Positions 19,498-20,006 of a DNA stretch of 20,006 nucleotides are shown here, in pieces. The notes below the pieces were generated by a model that saw only the letters and a list, made by a program, of their open reading frames with translations, had not been told where the DNA came from and did no database searches. Both the position numbers and the translations under genes were made by a program. Every line of letters starts with the position of its first letter. The first letter of the stretch is position 1. This DNA is from Schizophyllum amplum (lineage: Eukaryota > Basidiomycota > Agaricomycetes > Agaricales > Schizophyllaceae): positions 1-20,006 of the forward strand of contig VDMD01000262.1 of assembly GCA_007026445.1 (NCBI GenBank), read 5' to 3'.

Positions 19498-19721
19498 GCG
19501 CGCCGCGTCCGATGCGCGCTGCAGTCCGTTGTGCTGAATCTTCCATAGACATGTATATCATTAAATGTATGGGATACCATGCGCTGTCCTGCAAGGATGC
19601 GTACAATAACAAATGAGCAGATTATGCGTAAGACGGTAGCATATCAAGCTTCAAGTACTTACGAGGCAAGAACGTATTGGTTTGAAGAAAGAGCGAGATC
19701 AGGCTTAATGGAACAACGAAC

Positions 19722-19905
19722 TTAGGCTGGCTGCTCGTCCTCCTGCGTAGTGTTTAGTGATCTTTGAGGGAACGGGCTATTTTCATAGAGCCCCCTACTC
19801 CCAGTAAGAGCATTTGACGATCGCGTTCAGCCTCAACAAGCTGAGCGAATTGTTCAAGGCTCATCTTCGTGGCAACGCCTACCATCTCCGGATATACGTG
19901 GTACT
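19722..19905 (-). CDS. Probable 3' end of an unrecognised gene running off the right edge
   Basis: A minus-strand frame reads through ATKMSLEQFAQLVEAERDRQ and ends at GGA (19799). A 56-nt GT-AG intron (19743-19798) with a good branch-like CACTAAAC just before TACGCAG would join it in phase 0 to a 21-nt last exon encoding EDEQPA and a TAA at 19722-19724. Without splicing the frame stops at 19754. A second acceptor-like TCTCACATTACAG at about 19919-19931 suggests another intron upstream. The visible part looks helical and charged, with no domain I recognise. The 5' part lies outside the window. The start coordinate of the visible coding part is approximate. Confidence 0.45.
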
Positions 19906-20006
19906 TTGCATGCGTCGTCTGTAATGTGAGAGGATCGTTCAACTCGACTGTTGCGCGGTGCGCGCGACGATCTCGGTTGTTGTTAAACTAATTTGCGATC
20001 TGATGA

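Overview
This window is nuclear DNA of a filamentous fungus, most likely an agaricomycete basidiomycete. The evidence is gene structure: genes on both strands are cut by many very short spliceosomal introns (46-67 nt, mostly GT-AG), exons are small, and coding GC is moderately high. Every recognisable protein is of a fungal type. There are no prokaryotic operons, CRISPR arrays, rRNA genes or convincing tRNA genes. All gene models were spliced by hand from reading frame, splice sites and family-conserved protein motifs.

Layout. 1-2832 is gene-poor, with no supportable gene apart from a weak TATA-plus-short-ORF candidate near 1.86-2.13 kb. 2833-3987 (-) encodes a secretory, Ser/Thr-rich single-pass membrane protein resembling a cell-wall sensor. 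4302-7004 (-) encodes a membrane-anchored heparinase II/III-like polysaccharide lyase family protein with one apparent frameshift. 7382-8870 (-) encodes an intact peroxisomal-type 3-ketoacyl-CoA thiolase with six exons. 9725-11773 (+) encodes an intact NRAMP metal transporter with nine exons. 12198-13672 (+), possibly starting at 12078, encodes a TATDN1-type metal-dependent DNase with ten exons. 13728-15215 (-) encodes ceramide glucosyltransferase with one frameshift. 15565-16697 (-) encodes a class II aldolase/adducin-domain protein with one frameshift. 17195-19497 (+) encodes an NCS1 nucleobase/vitamin permease with fourteen exons. 19722 to beyond the window (-) is probably the 3' end of another gene.

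Together these look like ordinary chromosomal housekeeping and metabolic genes: a cell-surface sensor, carbohydrate breakdown, beta-oxidation, metal uptake, nucleic-acid processing, sphingolipid glycosylation and nutrient uptake. Nothing shows that they form a pathway cluster. I did not find a previously undescribed system. The most unusual signals concern gene structure: two microexons (7 and 9 nt), two GC-AG introns sharing the donor GCGAGTC, three one-base coding disruptions all in minus-strand genes, and an in-frame upstream ATG that would add a mitochondrial-presequence-like extension to the TatD nuclease.
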